Shown piece by piece: positions 22,737 through 32,487 of a stretch of 64,000 nucleotides of DNA (its first letter is position 1; each line of letters begins with the position of its first letter). The notes below the pieces were generated by a model that was not told where the DNA came from, made no database searches, and saw only the letters and a list, made by a program, of their open reading frames with translations. This DNA is from JAUIKM01 sp964445695. Lineage in GTDB: Bacteria > Bacteroidota > Ignavibacteria > Kapaibacteriales > UBA7675. The translations under genes were made by a program, and so were the position numbers. The stretch covers positions 140,266 through 204,265 of the forward strand of contig CAYULF010000007.1 in assembly GCA_964445695.1 (NCBI GenBank), given 5' to 3'.

Positions 22737-24053
22737 ATGAAATCCATCAATCTGATACTTGTCTCGATTTCAACAATTGCATTGCTGTTCCTATTGATTT
22801 GGGCCGCTTATGAGGTTCCGATCTGGCTGGCAGATCATGGACCTACTGCAGCGGACAGACCAGTAGTGGACTCAAGTATACACCAAGACCTAGTAATTCG
22901 CCACAGGGAAACAGTGCTGAAAGGTATTGCTGGTCTCATAGCAATTTTTGTCTTTTTGGTTGCCTGGTACAGATCTCGAGCCTCAAATAGACAAGCTGAA
23001 GCCGCTATTCAAAGCCAAATAAATGAACGTTACACAAATGCAGTCGCACAATTAGTACATGAAAGTCCAGAAATCCGACTTGGCGGTATTTGTTCGCTCG
23101 AACAGATCATGCACGATTCAGAAGATCTCTACTGGAAGGTAGTTAAAGTACTAGTTGAGTATATTCAAATTCGTGCACCAGGTACAAACCAGAAGAAGAA
23201 TTCCATTTCCATAGACTCTCGCAATCATGCTGACAAACTCAATGACAAACATAGCCACGCAAGTCCAGAAAAAACGAAGGTATTGGTTAAACCGGCACAG
23301 GATGTACAGGCTGCATTAAGCGCACTTGTTCACCGATCGCCAAAGCGCAAAGAAGGCTTTGTCATTCAAATTCAAGCAGTAAACCTTGAGGGGGCAAACT
23401 TCAGCAGACTAGACGGCAAACAAGCAAATCTTACCAACATCTTCATTTCAGACTCCAATCTTCAAAATGCGTCTTTCATTAATACAGATTTGAATAATGC
23501 CCAATTCTCTAGTGTGCAGCTGCAGGATGCCATTTTCGACGGCTCAAGTCTAAAAAGTACACGCTTCATTGATGTTAACTTGCACGGCGCTAGGTTCAGA
23601 AAAACAGATTTGCGATCTGCGCACTTTCTGGATGCTCACTTACGGGATGTTTTATTCAATGGAGCTACTTTGAAGGAAACATCTTTCCTTAAGGTTAATC
23701 TCCAGGGATGCGATTTCACTGATGCCCAACTATTCCACGCAATGATTATTCAAGCAAAAATGCAAAGTTCGAATCTAACAAGAGCGAATCTTTCGAAAGC
23801 TTCGATAAGCAATGTTGATTTGACTCGGTCAGATCTTGAACTGACAAATCTCAAACAAACATCTTTCGTTGAAACCAACTTTAAGGCTGTTGAGAATCTC
23901 ACTTTGGAACAGTTGTCTAAAACCGACAAAATGATAAATCTCGAATTCAGCCGAAATTTGAAGATTGCGATCCAAGAAACCTATCCCAACCTTCTGGTTA
24001 AAAGCAATCAAGACCACAAAATTGAATTCAATTTTTCAATAATATTACGATAG
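22737..24053 (+). CDS. membrane-anchored pentapeptide-repeat protein
   Basis: A 438-aa protein from ATG 22737. Two N-terminal helices (about 5-30 and 62-82) are followed by a conserved helical block: QINERYTNAVAQL, then EIRLGGICSLEQIMHDSED, then YWKVVKVLVEYI. This block is typical of a widespread membrane-bound pentapeptide-repeat family. From about residue 215 on, A(N/D)LxxAxF-type pentapeptides (DLNNAQFSS, NLHGARFRK, DLRSAHFLD) form a right-handed quadrilateral beta helix. Function in this family is unknown; stress-sensing and scaffold roles have been proposed. The neighbour downstream is a paralogue, 3 bp away. Confidence 0.88.
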   Translation: MKSINLILVSISTIALLFLLIWAAYEVPIWLADHGPTAADRPVVDSSIHQDLVIRHRETVLKGIAGLIAIFVFLVAWYRSRASNRQAEAAIQSQINERYTNAVAQLVHESPEIRLGGICSLEQIMHDSEDLYWKVVKVLVEYIQIRAPGTNQKKNSISIDSRNHADKLNDKHSHASPEKTKVLVKPAQDVQAALSALVHRSPKRKEGFVIQIQAVNLEGANFSRLDGKQANLTNIFISDSNLQNASFINTDLNNAQFSSVQLQDAIFDGSSLKSTRFIDVNLHGARFRKTDLRSAHFLDAHLRDVLFNGATLKETSFLKVNLQGCDFTDAQLFHAMIIQAKMQSSNLTRANLSKASISNVDLTRSDLELTNLKQTSFVETNFKAVENLTLEQLSKTDKMINLEFSRNLKIAIQETYPNLLVKSNQDHKIEFNFSIILR

Positions 24054-24056
24054 TCA

Positions 24057-25502
24057 ATGACTTTGAATAGACTCTCCAGCAAGTGGAAAAAGATTTGTCG
24101 ATTTGGCAATGGACTTCAATGGTTCTGGAACACATGGATCGCTCCCCGCAAGGCCGGTTTGTTGTTTGGCTTCCTTGGGCTGCAATTCTTCATCCTGTTC
24201 TTTGCATTTGTTCGACATTATCAGTTGTCCGACTTGGCAAGCCTCAAAGGTGCGGAACTGGCTGCCCAGGAACACGACAACCGCACTCTTCTACTGCAAA
24301 TGTTAACTGGTTGCGCCGTGCTGGTCGGCATGTACATCGCCTGGGTACGCGCCAAAGCGACTGAGTCACAGGCCAGGGCGACACAAAGTACAGCCGAAGC
24401 CGCCTACGAGAATGTTAAAACTTTGATGCAAGGACAGATTTCAGAAAGATTCACAAAGGCAATTGAACATCTAGGTCACGACAAGATCGAAATTAGACTT
24501 GGGGGTATTTATGCTCTTGAACGCATTATGAAAGACTCCAATGAGGACCACTGGACAATTGTGGAAATTTTGGCTGCATATATCCGCAAACGCTCACCGT
24601 GGCCTCGACAATCTGAGATTGCAAACCCGAACAAATATTTAGAAGGGAAAATTTCTGCCTCCCCCAACGATATCCAATGTTCTAGGGAACAGGCTGAGTA
24701 CAACATATGCCATTCAGATTTCGCCAAGCTACCCGGGCAAGATATTCAATCTGCTTTGAGCGTAATCGTCCGAAGACCGCAAAATCGCACTGAATCCGGA
24801 CAGATTGATCTAAGGAGTGTGGACCTTCGTGGCTTGGATTTTCGCAACACAGATGGTTCTGGCGGCTATCTACCAAGGGCTATCATGCAATACTCAAACG
24901 TTTCTGGTGCAAATCTTTCTCAGATAAATTTCCAGCATGCTGAATTGGAAGGTGCAAACATGACGCTGGCGGTTATGTGCTCCGCTAATTTGAAGGGGGC
25001 ACAAATGGAAAACTCAATCTTAAAAAAAGCCAATCTAGAAAATGCTTGTTTATACCGTGCTTACATGCGAAGCGCGAACCTACAACTAGCAACAATCACG
25101 AAGGCGAATATGCAGGAAACCTATCTACAAAAAGCTGATCTTCAAAACGCCTTGCTTAAAGAAACAAATTTGCAAGGTGCAATTCTGCATCGGGCAAACT
25201 TGCAGAAGACGAGGCTTGATGGCGCAAACTTGCAAGGCGCATCATTTGTATTCGCAAATCTGGAATCAGCTGTTTTCCATGCAGCTTGGCTAAAAGAGGC
25301 AGAATTTTATGAATTAAAATTTGCCACTAGCTCCAGACACAATTTGATGATTCCTCCACGACCTCGTGGTCTCACTGCAGAACAATTATCCACGGCATTG
25401 ACAGTCGCTGGGGCCAAAATTCCCCCAACTGTGAAAGAGAAACTACTCAACCTCAAACCCGAACTCTTCGAAGATCCCCTTACAAGAAATCTCAGCCCTT
25501 GA
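24057..25502 (+). CDS. membrane-anchored pentapeptide-repeat protein, paralogue
   Basis: A 481-aa paralogue of the preceding protein. There are two hydrophobic helices (about 33-53 and 80-98). The family block is well preserved: GQISERFTKAIEHLG, KIEIRLGGIYALERIMKDS, DHWTIVEILAAYIRKRSPW. Residues about 260-430 are some 30 pentapeptides (NLKGAQMEN, NLQLATITK, NLQGAILHR). The two genes probably arose by duplication and are co-transcribed. Strong conservation of the DHWTIVEILAA block suggests a shared signalling or oligomerisation role. Confidence 0.9.
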   Translation: MTLNRLSSKWKKICRFGNGLQWFWNTWIAPRKAGLLFGFLGLQFFILFFAFVRHYQLSDLASLKGAELAAQEHDNRTLLLQMLTGCAVLVGMYIAWVRAKATESQARATQSTAEAAYENVKTLMQGQISERFTKAIEHLGHDKIEIRLGGIYALERIMKDSNEDHWTIVEILAAYIRKRSPWPRQSEIANPNKYLEGKISASPNDIQCSREQAEYNICHSDFAKLPGQDIQSALSVIVRRPQNRTESGQIDLRSVDLRGLDFRNTDGSGGYLPRAIMQYSNVSGANLSQINFQHAELEGANMTLAVMCSANLKGAQMENSILKKANLENACLYRAYMRSANLQLATITKANMQETYLQKADLQNALLKETNLQGAILHRANLQKTRLDGANLQGASFVFANLESAVFHAAWLKEAEFYELKFATSSRHNLMIPPRPRGLTAEQLSTALTVAGAKIPPTVKEKLLNLKPELFEDPLTRNLSP

Positions 25503-25635
25503 CTCCCCCTCCCGCAACTTTTCCTGCACCCTTTCCGTCCCTCACCCATTATTCCCAAAAATAATTCCCGCTGCACGTGAATCTTTCCGGCGACTCGTGT
25601 TTCTTCTCCATGGAACGACGATAGAGCAGGCTGCG

Positions 25636-26238
25636 ATGACCGACACAGACAAACAAAAACAGCAAGACTTCCTCGACCTCTGGAATAGCGTCCACGACAG
25701 ACTGGCGCGCTTTGCCCGTGGTATGACCCGCGATGCCGAGGAAGCGCGCGATCTCGTCAGCGATACTCTCTTGCTCGCCTACGAACACTTCGACGGCGTC
25801 CGCAACCGCGAGGCCTTCCTCAGTTATGTGCTGACGATCGCCCGCCGGCGGCACTGGCGCAACTCCAAACGTCGCTCCCTCTTCGGTGTCTTCGACTGGG
25901 AACGCGCCAACGATATCCGCGACCGCGGCTCCGCGCCCGAAACCAGTCATGACGTCGATGTGCTCTATCGCGCCATGGGCGAACTGCCCGAATCACAACG
26001 CGAAGCGCTCGTGATGTTCGAAATCGTCGGCCTCTCGCTCGAAGATATCCGCGCCGTCCAGGGCGGCTCCCTCTCCGGCGTAAAATCCCGCCTCAAACGC
26101 GGACGCGAAAAACTGCAGAAAATCCTGACGAAGGTGATCGAACCCGAAGAATTGTTCCAACAACGGCATTCAAATGTGCCGCAGGAATCGGTGGAGCACG
26201 CGCCGGACCTGCGGGTCCTGCTTGGACAGGGCGCTTAA
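25636..26238 (+). CDS. ECF-type RNA polymerase sigma factor
   Basis: A 200-aa sigma-70 family protein of the extracytoplasmic-function class. Region 2 includes FARGMTRDAEEARDLVSDTLLLAYEHFD and SYVLTIARRRHWRN. Region 4 includes LPESQREALVMFEIVGLSLE and VKSRLKRGREKL. The ATG at 25636 is preferred, with GCAGG upstream. Region 4 lacks the usual DIA helix-turn signature in a strict form (it reads LEDIRAVQGGSLSGVKSRL), and the protein has a short C-terminal tail. It is followed by a membrane protein 10 bp downstream, the expected position of an anti-sigma factor. Confidence 0.93.
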   Translation: MTDTDKQKQQDFLDLWNSVHDRLARFARGMTRDAEEARDLVSDTLLLAYEHFDGVRNREAFLSYVLTIARRRHWRNSKRRSLFGVFDWERANDIRDRGSAPETSHDVDVLYRAMGELPESQREALVMFEIVGLSLEDIRAVQGGSLSGVKSRLKRGREKLQKILTKVIEPEELFQQRHSNVPQESVEHAPDLRVLLGQGA

Positions 26239-26248
26239 GGCTGACTCT

Positions 26249-27565
26249 ATGGACAAAACGCGACATATTGTAGACAAGTATCTGGACAAGGCGCGCAAGG
26301 AAGCTCCGGTGATGAGCAAGGCGGAAGCCAACATGCTCCTCAACCGCAAAATCCTCTCCGGCACGACTCCGTCCGGCACATTTTTTTTCCGTCGCTCCGC
26401 GCTCCTCACGTCTCCGCTTCGCCTGGCGGCGGCGGCATCGTTAGCCGTGGTTGCGGGTGCGGGCGCCTGGCTGGCCTTCTCCGGCTCCGACTCCCCTTCT
26501 CTTGCCGATCTGCCGACAAATCCGCCCATCGTGCAGCCGGCCGATCCACTCGATGCAGTTAAACCTGAATCCAATTGGCTCAACGCTCAGGAAACCGCCG
26601 AGTTAAACACAACTGACGCTCCCCCGGCGACGGCGCAGGTGAAAACGTACGCGAAACCTGCGACTCCGGCTCCGCTGCCCGAGTTAAACGAAGATATTCC
26701 GGTGGTTGTTAACAACGCCGATCAGGACGAGTTTGAGGGAACAACTCCAGCGCGCAAGGTGGAGAATATTTCACATGCCGAGGGACTGTCCGATGCGCCG
26801 GCACTTAACACTTCTCGTACGCCGGTGGCGGTTAATCCAATCAAAGGTGTTGCGGTCGTCGATCAGCTTGTTGAAGATTTTACCGAAGTTGAAAACAACC
26901 TGCGCATCAACGGCGGTTATCAGTTCGGCGTATTTGCGCAGTCGCTCGACTACCTCAACGCGCCCATCGATGAAATCGGTCTGGATCGACTTCCCGCCAG
27001 CACGCAGCGCTTTGCATATCATGTCGGCGTGGCATACGACGACTTTGCACTTAACTTTATGTTTGCCGACGCGGACGACATTCAGGTCAACGGCACGCCG
27101 GGCGGCGTATTCACCACCTTCACACAGGATTACACGCAGTATTCAATCAACGCGATGTACCGCGTGGTTAAACAGGACAATTTTGCGGTTGAGGCAGGTA
27201 TAGGAGTGGCGTTGGCGGACGAGACAATGCAGTTAAACGACGTGCGCATTGCCGGACAACTTGCGCCCGTAACGGATGAGTGGAATACGCTGCTGGCGCT
27301 GTACACCCTGCTCGGCAACAGAGAAACGATCTCTGTTCAACGCCAGATCATGAGCGTTGGGCCGCGTCTGGCCGTCTCTTACAAGGCGTTTAAGTTCATG
27401 ACCACCGCTGTGACCTTTGACTACTACGTGCAGCAGCCGACAACCTTCAAGATTGATCTGTTTGACGATGGACGGCAGCTCGACATTCCGGACAGCGAAC
27501 AATACACCAACGACGTCTTTGCCATCTCGGTCGACATGCAGATCGAATTCGGCCAATTCTTCTGA
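26249..27565 (+). CDS. putative anti-sigma membrane protein with beta-barrel-like C-terminus
   Basis: A 438-aa protein. Residues 1-50 are cytoplasmic and helical (DKTRHIVDKYLDKARKEAP), one membrane helix lies at about 56-76 (AAAASLAVVAGAGAWLAF), and then comes a Pro/Thr-rich linker of about 120 residues. From about 215 on the protein is made of alternating strands like an outer-membrane barrel (NGGYQFGVFAQSLDYL, FAYHVGVAYDDFALNFMFAD, TAVTFDYYVQ) and ends in an aromatic residue (IEFGQFF), as barrel proteins do. The N-terminus lacks the zinc HxxxCxxC of classic ZAS anti-sigma factors. Its position after the ECF gene suggests it controls it. A simple membrane protein of other function is possible. 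Confidence 0.65.
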   Translation: MDKTRHIVDKYLDKARKEAPVMSKAEANMLLNRKILSGTTPSGTFFFRRSALLTSPLRLAAAASLAVVAGAGAWLAFSGSDSPSLADLPTNPPIVQPADPLDAVKPESNWLNAQETAELNTTDAPPATAQVKTYAKPATPAPLPELNEDIPVVVNNADQDEFEGTTPARKVENISHAEGLSDAPALNTSRTPVAVNPIKGVAVVDQLVEDFTEVENNLRINGGYQFGVFAQSLDYLNAPIDEIGLDRLPASTQRFAYHVGVAYDDFALNFMFADADDIQVNGTPGGVFTTFTQDYTQYSINAMYRVVKQDNFAVEAGIGVALADETMQLNDVRIAGQLAPVTDEWNTLLALYTLLGNRETISVQRQIMSVGPRLAVSYKAFKFMTTAVTFDYYVQQPTTFKIDLFDDGRQLDIPDSEQYTNDVFAISVDMQIEFGQFF

Positions 27566-27606
27566 CCTCTCTTCCGGCACTTAAACAAAAGACTTGCAAC
27601 ACTGCC

Positions 27607-27645
27607 AAACCCGCATGAGGCTTCGCCGCCTCCCCTGCGGGTTTT
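27607..27645 (+). terminator. terminator after sigma/anti-sigma unit
   Basis: AACCCGCA and TGCGGGTT form the stem, with an inner GAGGC/GCCTC stem, followed by a T-run. It lies 40 bp after the anti-sigma gene and is also the start of the repeat family below. Confidence 0.7.
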
Positions 27646-27697
27646 CGGCTTGCTTTTCTCTTTTGATTGTCAGCGGGCTTGATGCGGGCAACATCTG
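27629..27697 (+). repeat. intergenic repeat, copy 1 (runs into the gap)
   Basis: Begins CCTCCCCTGCGGG and continues CGGCTTGCTTTTCTC to GGGCAACATCTG. Two further copies follow in the same intergenic region. Confidence 0.85.
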
Positions 27698-27797
27698 NNN
27701 NNNNNNNNNNNNNNNNNNNNNNNNNNNNNNNNNNNNNNNNNNNNNNNNNNNNNNNNNNNNNNNNNNNNNNNNNNNNNNNNNNNNNNNNNNNNNNNNN
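27698..27797. other. 100-N assembly gap
   Basis: Exactly 100 N residues, a conventional placeholder, lie between two copies of the same repeat. The true length and repeat number are unknown; the assembly probably broke because of the repeat. Confidence 0.99.
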
Positions 27798-27805
27798 CCG
27801 GGCCG

Positions 27806-27874
27806 CCTCCCCTGCGGGGTTTCGGCTTGCTTTTCTCTTTTGATTGTCAGCGGGCTTGATGCGGGCAACATCTG
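27806..27874 (+). repeat. intergenic repeat, copy 2
   Basis: Nearly identical to copy 1 across the gap, up to GGGCAACATCTG. Confidence 0.85.
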
Positions 27875-27989
27875 TGTCTACCAGGAGTCCGGAAACCTTT
27901 CATTTGCGAGACGCTCTTCTATCTTTTCACATTTCAGCCGGCATTCATTCCGCGGCCAAACCCGCATGCGTCAAATGAAAGCCGGGCCG

Positions 27990-28055
27990 CCTCCCTTGCG
28001 GGTTTTCGGCTTGCTCTTCTCTTTTGATTGTCGGCGGGCTTGATGCCGAAAACAT
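27990..28055 (+). repeat. intergenic repeat, copy 3 (diverged)
   Basis: Same order of motifs as copies 1 and 2, with substitutions (CTTGCTCTTCTC, TCGGCGGGC, GATGCCGAAAAC). The 28,056-28,163 remainder shows no gene. Confidence 0.8.
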
Positions 28056-28163
28056 TCAAACCGGCTTCACACTCAACTATTATACATCCAACAACTGACT
28101 CAAAGTCCGGTCGCTTCCTTCCCGGTGATAAACAAAAATGGCTTTGCAGAGATCAGAAACAGA

Positions 28164-31100
28164 TTAACGACCAATGACAAGTGGCGCCGTCGAGACCAAA
28201 GTCCCCGAGCGCAGAACCAGGTAATAAACGCCCGATGCAACAGTCGAAATGTCGACCGAAAACTCCCAGGCTCCGGGCTGCATGTCCGCGTCGTAGTACA
28301 CAGCCGTCAGATCACCAAGTGCGGAGTATAACGAAATCGTTGCGTGATCGCGTCCCGGGAAATTGGCCTCAAAAGTCATTGAAGCGGCAGGCGATTCTAC
28401 ATTAACATTTGCCAGCCCGAAGCCGCCGCCATTGTTAAACAGGCGTAGAGCATTCCCCGCTTCACAAAGTTCCTGCAGACGAAACAGTCCGTCATCCGTT
28501 TGTACATTCTGTGGAATCTGATCCGGGTTTGGAAGACTTAACAGTAGCAGCGATTCCGACTCGGGGCCGAGTAGTGCGGTAAAACCGAGCCGCGCGAGCT
28601 CGTGTTCGCCCGGCGTCGCAGGGACCTGGAGCGTGAGCGGAATAAGATATCGACCGGCGTCAAACCGACTGCGCAGCGCCGGATCGCGCGGATAAAGCAA
28701 AAAGGCATCCAGGTCGAGTTCAACTTCCAGCGCGATGAACTCAACATCCGCCAGATCCAACGAATGTTCTGCTTTAACAACTATATCAACGTCGTCGCCG
28801 ACGGCGGCCGCGGCATCTTCTACAAAAATGCGAATGGTTTGCTGAACACCCGTTCCGAACAAACTCACGTCGGCCTGCAATTCTTCTGAATCGGATTCAA
28901 TGACAAGTGAAGAGGAAAAACGACCGGTCTTTTGCGGTGTAAAACTGAGCTCGAGTTTCAGCGTTTCGGCCGGCGCGAGCGTGACCGGCAAATCAATCGG
29001 TTTGAAATTAAACTGCAACAGGTCCGGTCCGCCGAGTGCGATGCGATCGATTGTCTCGTTTTCCACACCGACATTGCGCAGAACAACTTCTGTTAACACC
29101 TTCTCAGTACCGACAACAACCTCGCCAAAATCGATCAGTGTGGACTCGAGCGCAATATCAGGAATATATCCTTCGCCGCGCACAACGACAGTTCGCAGTG
29201 TGCGGCCACCGGCGGCAATAAAATTTAACTCAACCTGATGCGGCCCGACGCGGCGCGGTGAAAAGCGCAGTTCGAGACCGGCGTCGCTATCGCCTTCAAT
29301 CGACACGGGCATCGAGGGTGCAACGAGTTGAAAATCGTCGATGTCGCCGGCGCCGAACTGAAACGCATCGACTGCAACACCAATTCCACCGGTGTTAACA
29401 AGCACGGAATCAAACCGTCGCTCGCAGGCTGTGTTAACCGCACAAAGGCCAAAATCGATATCCACCGTCTCAAAGCTGTGATCGGTAACCGTCCACGTGC
29501 GGTTGGACTGATCCGAGACAATGCCGTTAGAACCAAAGTGATTCCAGACGAACATATCCTGCCGGCCGCCCGGCGTCAGAGTTGTATCGCTCAACGTCAG
29601 CGGCGCCTGAAACGTGCCGCCCAGTGCGAGCAGGTTGTCGGAACGCAAGGTCATAGCCGTCAGTTGGTCGATCGTGAGGCTGCCAAAACTCTCCGCCTGC
29701 TGCACGTCGCCGTCGTAGTCGAAGCGCACCAGAGCCATGTCGCCGAACACACCGTCGACGTCGCCGCCGCCGTCGATGAGATTAAACAATCCGAACTGAA
29801 TGCGACGCGAATAGGTCGTGCCCAGGACGATCTGATCCTGCTCGGCGGCATGCTCCATACGCGGAGAAAGAATCGTGCTGACTTCGCCGTAAACATCGGC
29901 CCAGTTGACACGGCCGTCGCGTTGAAACATGCCAATAAAAACATTGCGGATGCCGCCTGCACGGAGAGGCGCTCCAGCGCCGGTCAAGTCCAGACTGCCG
30001 ACTTCACCGCATACAACAAACTGATTATCGACATCGGCCAGAATGTCCGTGGCAAAGACATCCGCGGAAGAATTGAGTGTGAATGAAAGATGTTCGGCGC
30101 CGTCTTCGCGATAAAGCGCGATCAGCATGTCGCCGGAAACGCCGCTGTGCGTGAGTTCCACACCTTTAAATGTCGCGCCGCGGGAAATTGCACCGGCGGC
30201 ATAAACCCGATCGCGCGAGTCGAGCGCCACGCAGGTAAAACGATCGATCGGTGTGATGTTGAGGGCATCGCCGTCGACGACATTAAGGTTGAGCGGTTGA
30301 TAGCTGCCGCTCAGTTTAATCATGGCGGCCGCAAAAGCGCCTTTAACAGATATGTCTCGATTAAACATTTCGATGTCCGCACCGATGGAGCCAACGATGA
30401 CAATATCACCATTTGAGGCCAGTGCAAGATCTCCGGGCACGTCCTGCGCGGGGCTGCCCAATGTAAACACATCGGAAACGGTCAGTCCGGGTGCAATGCG
30501 CCCCAGAATGAAATCAGAGTTACCGTTGGACGTGTAGAGTTCATCCTGCAGCAGTGCCGTTCCGTTAAATGCGGCAAGGAAAACTGCGCCATTATTGCCG
30601 TCAAGTTCGATTGCCGCAGCATAGTCATCGCCGACGCCGCCAAAGGACAAAGCGTTAACAACATGACCGGCGGGCGAAAATTCGGCGAGAAACACATCCC
30701 GCAGTCCTTCACTTTGCAGGAGGAACCCATCGCCGAGATCCATCTGCGCGGCAAAATCGCCGATCACAAAAACGCGGCCGATGTCGTCGATGGCCAGATC
30801 GCGAATTGCCGCAGCGCCTGAACGTTGTGATCCCCAAACCCAGGAGCCGTCGCCGCCGTCGCTGTTTAAGGCACTGACACGAGCGAGCCACTGGTTGCCG
30901 ACGGGCTCGGCGGCTTGCCACGTCAAAGTGTTGACGGCTTCAGTTTCGCCGACAACATTCCAGGAGTCGCCGTTGTCGGAGCTCAGTTCCACTCTGCAAC
31001 GGTTAAACGCGGCGCTGCCTTCCCAGCGAACTTCGACGTCTTCGCCGACTGTAAACACTTCGCCGCCATTGGGATGGCGCAGGGTCAATCCCGCACCGAT

Positions 31101-32318
31101 TCGCCGTGCGCCGCGAAAACCGGCCAGAACAGTGGAACGCGCGGCACGGCAGGCGTCGGATTCTATTTCAATTTCGACATATCGCTGCAGGGAGTCCGGC
31201 GCCAGATATTCACAGTTAATTGTTCGTTCCTCGCCTGCATTCAGCTCAAAAGGCGGCGGCGCGCCGTTGTAATTCGCAACTGTGACGGCGGGATTTGAGA
31301 TACGCAATCCTTCAATATTAACGGGCAAATCGCCGGCGCGCATTGTCAAGTTAAACGAACGGCTCGTAGCTGGTTCAACTTCCCCCAGGTCCTGATACAC
31401 ATTTGTCCAGGAAACGGAGGGAAAGATGTCGAGTCCCACCTCATAATCTGTTTCGGCGACGAGAATGTCGCGATACAAAACTTCGACGTCGCGCGCAGTA
31501 CTGCAGTCATCGGCAGCGGTCCAGGTTAATCGACAGGGTTCTCCGCCCGATGCATGAACAAAAATCCGGGCAAAGGCCGCACGGGCCGCGGCGGGCGTGT
31601 TAATATTGGCAAAGGCCAGTCCGCCGCTGGCATCGGCAACCGTCTGCAGGAGCGCCGGAATTTCGATGCCCAGCAGGATGCTGTAGACGCGAATGCCGCT
31701 GCCGTCAAGTTTGTCGAGTATGGCGGATTCACTGCCATATGAATCACCGTCGGTCAGGATGATAACTATCGGTTGGTAACGCCCGGTCGATGCAATGTCG
31801 AGCGCCGCGGCTTTGGGATCGAGCAAAGCTGCATCAAAACTGGTGTTCCCGCGCGCTTCGAGTTGATTCAGCGCATTTTCAATGTCGGATCTGGTATCGG
31901 TAAAATCGGCGTTAACGGCATTGCGGTCGTTAAAGGAAGCCAGGGCGCACTCTGAGGATTCAAAGTCGAGCATGTTTAACCAGGTGCGTGCGGCATCGCG
32001 GGCAATATCGAGGTACTGGACTGACATCGATTCGGATACATCGATCATCAGGACCGAAGACAGTTGCTGCGGCGGCAGTGGCGAACATATGAGTGATTCG
32101 ATCGGCCGGTCAAAGCTGTTTTCGCGAACGCCAAAATCCGCCGCTGAAGGATCGGTAACGAGTTGGTTCTGAGCGTCGAGCAGGATGATCGGCAGATGAA
32201 CGGATGGAAAGTCACTCTGATCGAGCGGACCGACCCAGGCGGTCTGGGCGGGCGCCGAGGCAATGGCCAGGCTGAACGTGAGAATGCAGGACAACAATCG
32301 GAAGACAATCTTTGCCAT
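28164..32318 (-). CDS. large secreted VWA-domain protein with T9SS-type C-terminal domain
   Basis: A 1384-aa protein from ATG 32318, chosen because it gives a proper signal peptide (MAKIVFRLLSCILTFSLA, cleavage near 24). A von Willebrand A domain follows, with the metal site Asp-Val-Ser-Glu-Ser at 93-97 and VIILTDGDSYG later. Then come Ig-like domains, a stretch of about 350 residues with GGVGDDYAAAIELDG-type repeats (SBBP/beta-propeller-like), two Hydin-type domains (IDFGLCAVNT, IDFGEVVVGTEKVL) and a cohesin-like segment (IFVEDAAAAVGDDVDI). The end (SGVYYLVLRSGTL to VIGR) is a type IX sorting domain. It is probably a surface adhesin or structural protein. The frame has no break. Confidence 0.88.
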   Translation of the reverse strand: MAKIVFRLLSCILTFSLAIASAPAQTAWVGPLDQSDFPSVHLPIILLDAQNQLVTDPSAADFGVRENSFDRPIESLICSPLPPQQLSSVLMIDVSESMSVQYLDIARDAARTWLNMLDFESSECALASFNDRNAVNADFTDTRSDIENALNQLEARGNTSFDAALLDPKAAALDIASTGRYQPIVIILTDGDSYGSESAILDKLDGSGIRVYSILLGIEIPALLQTVADASGGLAFANINTPAAARAAFARIFVHASGGEPCRLTWTAADDCSTARDVEVLYRDILVAETDYEVGLDIFPSVSWTNVYQDLGEVEPATSRSFNLTMRAGDLPVNIEGLRISNPAVTVANYNGAPPPFELNAGEERTINCEYLAPDSLQRYVEIEIESDACRAARSTVLAGFRGARRIGAGLTLRHPNGGEVFTVGEDVEVRWEGSAAFNRCRVELSSDNGDSWNVVGETEAVNTLTWQAAEPVGNQWLARVSALNSDGGDGSWVWGSQRSGAAAIRDLAIDDIGRVFVIGDFAAQMDLGDGFLLQSEGLRDVFLAEFSPAGHVVNALSFGGVGDDYAAAIELDGNNGAVFLAAFNGTALLQDELYTSNGNSDFILGRIAPGLTVSDVFTLGSPAQDVPGDLALASNGDIVIVGSIGADIEMFNRDISVKGAFAAAMIKLSGSYQPLNLNVVDGDALNITPIDRFTCVALDSRDRVYAAGAISRGATFKGVELTHSGVSGDMLIALYREDGAEHLSFTLNSSADVFATDILADVDNQFVVCGEVGSLDLTGAGAPLRAGGIRNVFIGMFQRDGRVNWADVYGEVSTILSPRMEHAAEQDQIVLGTTYSRRIQFGLFNLIDGGGDVDGVFGDMALVRFDYDGDVQQAESFGSLTIDQLTAMTLRSDNLLALGGTFQAPLTLSDTTLTPGGRQDMFVWNHFGSNGIVSDQSNRTWTVTDHSFETVDIDFGLCAVNTACERRFDSVLVNTGGIGVAVDAFQFGAGDIDDFQLVAPSMPVSIEGDSDAGLELRFSPRRVGPHQVELNFIAAGGRTLRTVVVRGEGYIPDIALESTLIDFGEVVVGTEKVLTEVVLRNVGVENETIDRIALGGPDLLQFNFKPIDLPVTLAPAETLKLELSFTPQKTGRFSSSLVIESDSEELQADVSLFGTGVQQTIRIFVEDAAAAVGDDVDIVVKAEHSLDLADVEFIALEVELDLDAFLLYPRDPALRSRFDAGRYLIPLTLQVPATPGEHELARLGFTALLGPESESLLLLSLPNPDQIPQNVQTDDGLFRLQELCEAGNALRLFNNGGGFGLANVNVESPAASMTFEANFPGRDHATISLYSALGDLTAVYYDADMQPGAWEFSVDISTVASGVYYLVLRSGTLVSTAPLVIGR

Positions 32319-32487
32319 CGTGAACCCGGCATTTGTTGCTTGTTTGATCGTATATGCGCACCGCCGCTGAAAGACTTCGATGGATAACGGGCCGGCCGCA
32401 TCTGGCTGACACACGAGCAGCGGAATCGATTCCTGTCGGCCGCTCGAGTAACTGACAAAGTGCGGAAAATCCGCTTTGTCCAAAAAT

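Noticed and set aside
29328..30086. 252-codon rightward open frame
   Set aside because: Antisense to the VWA protein gene, with composition typical of a shadow frame.
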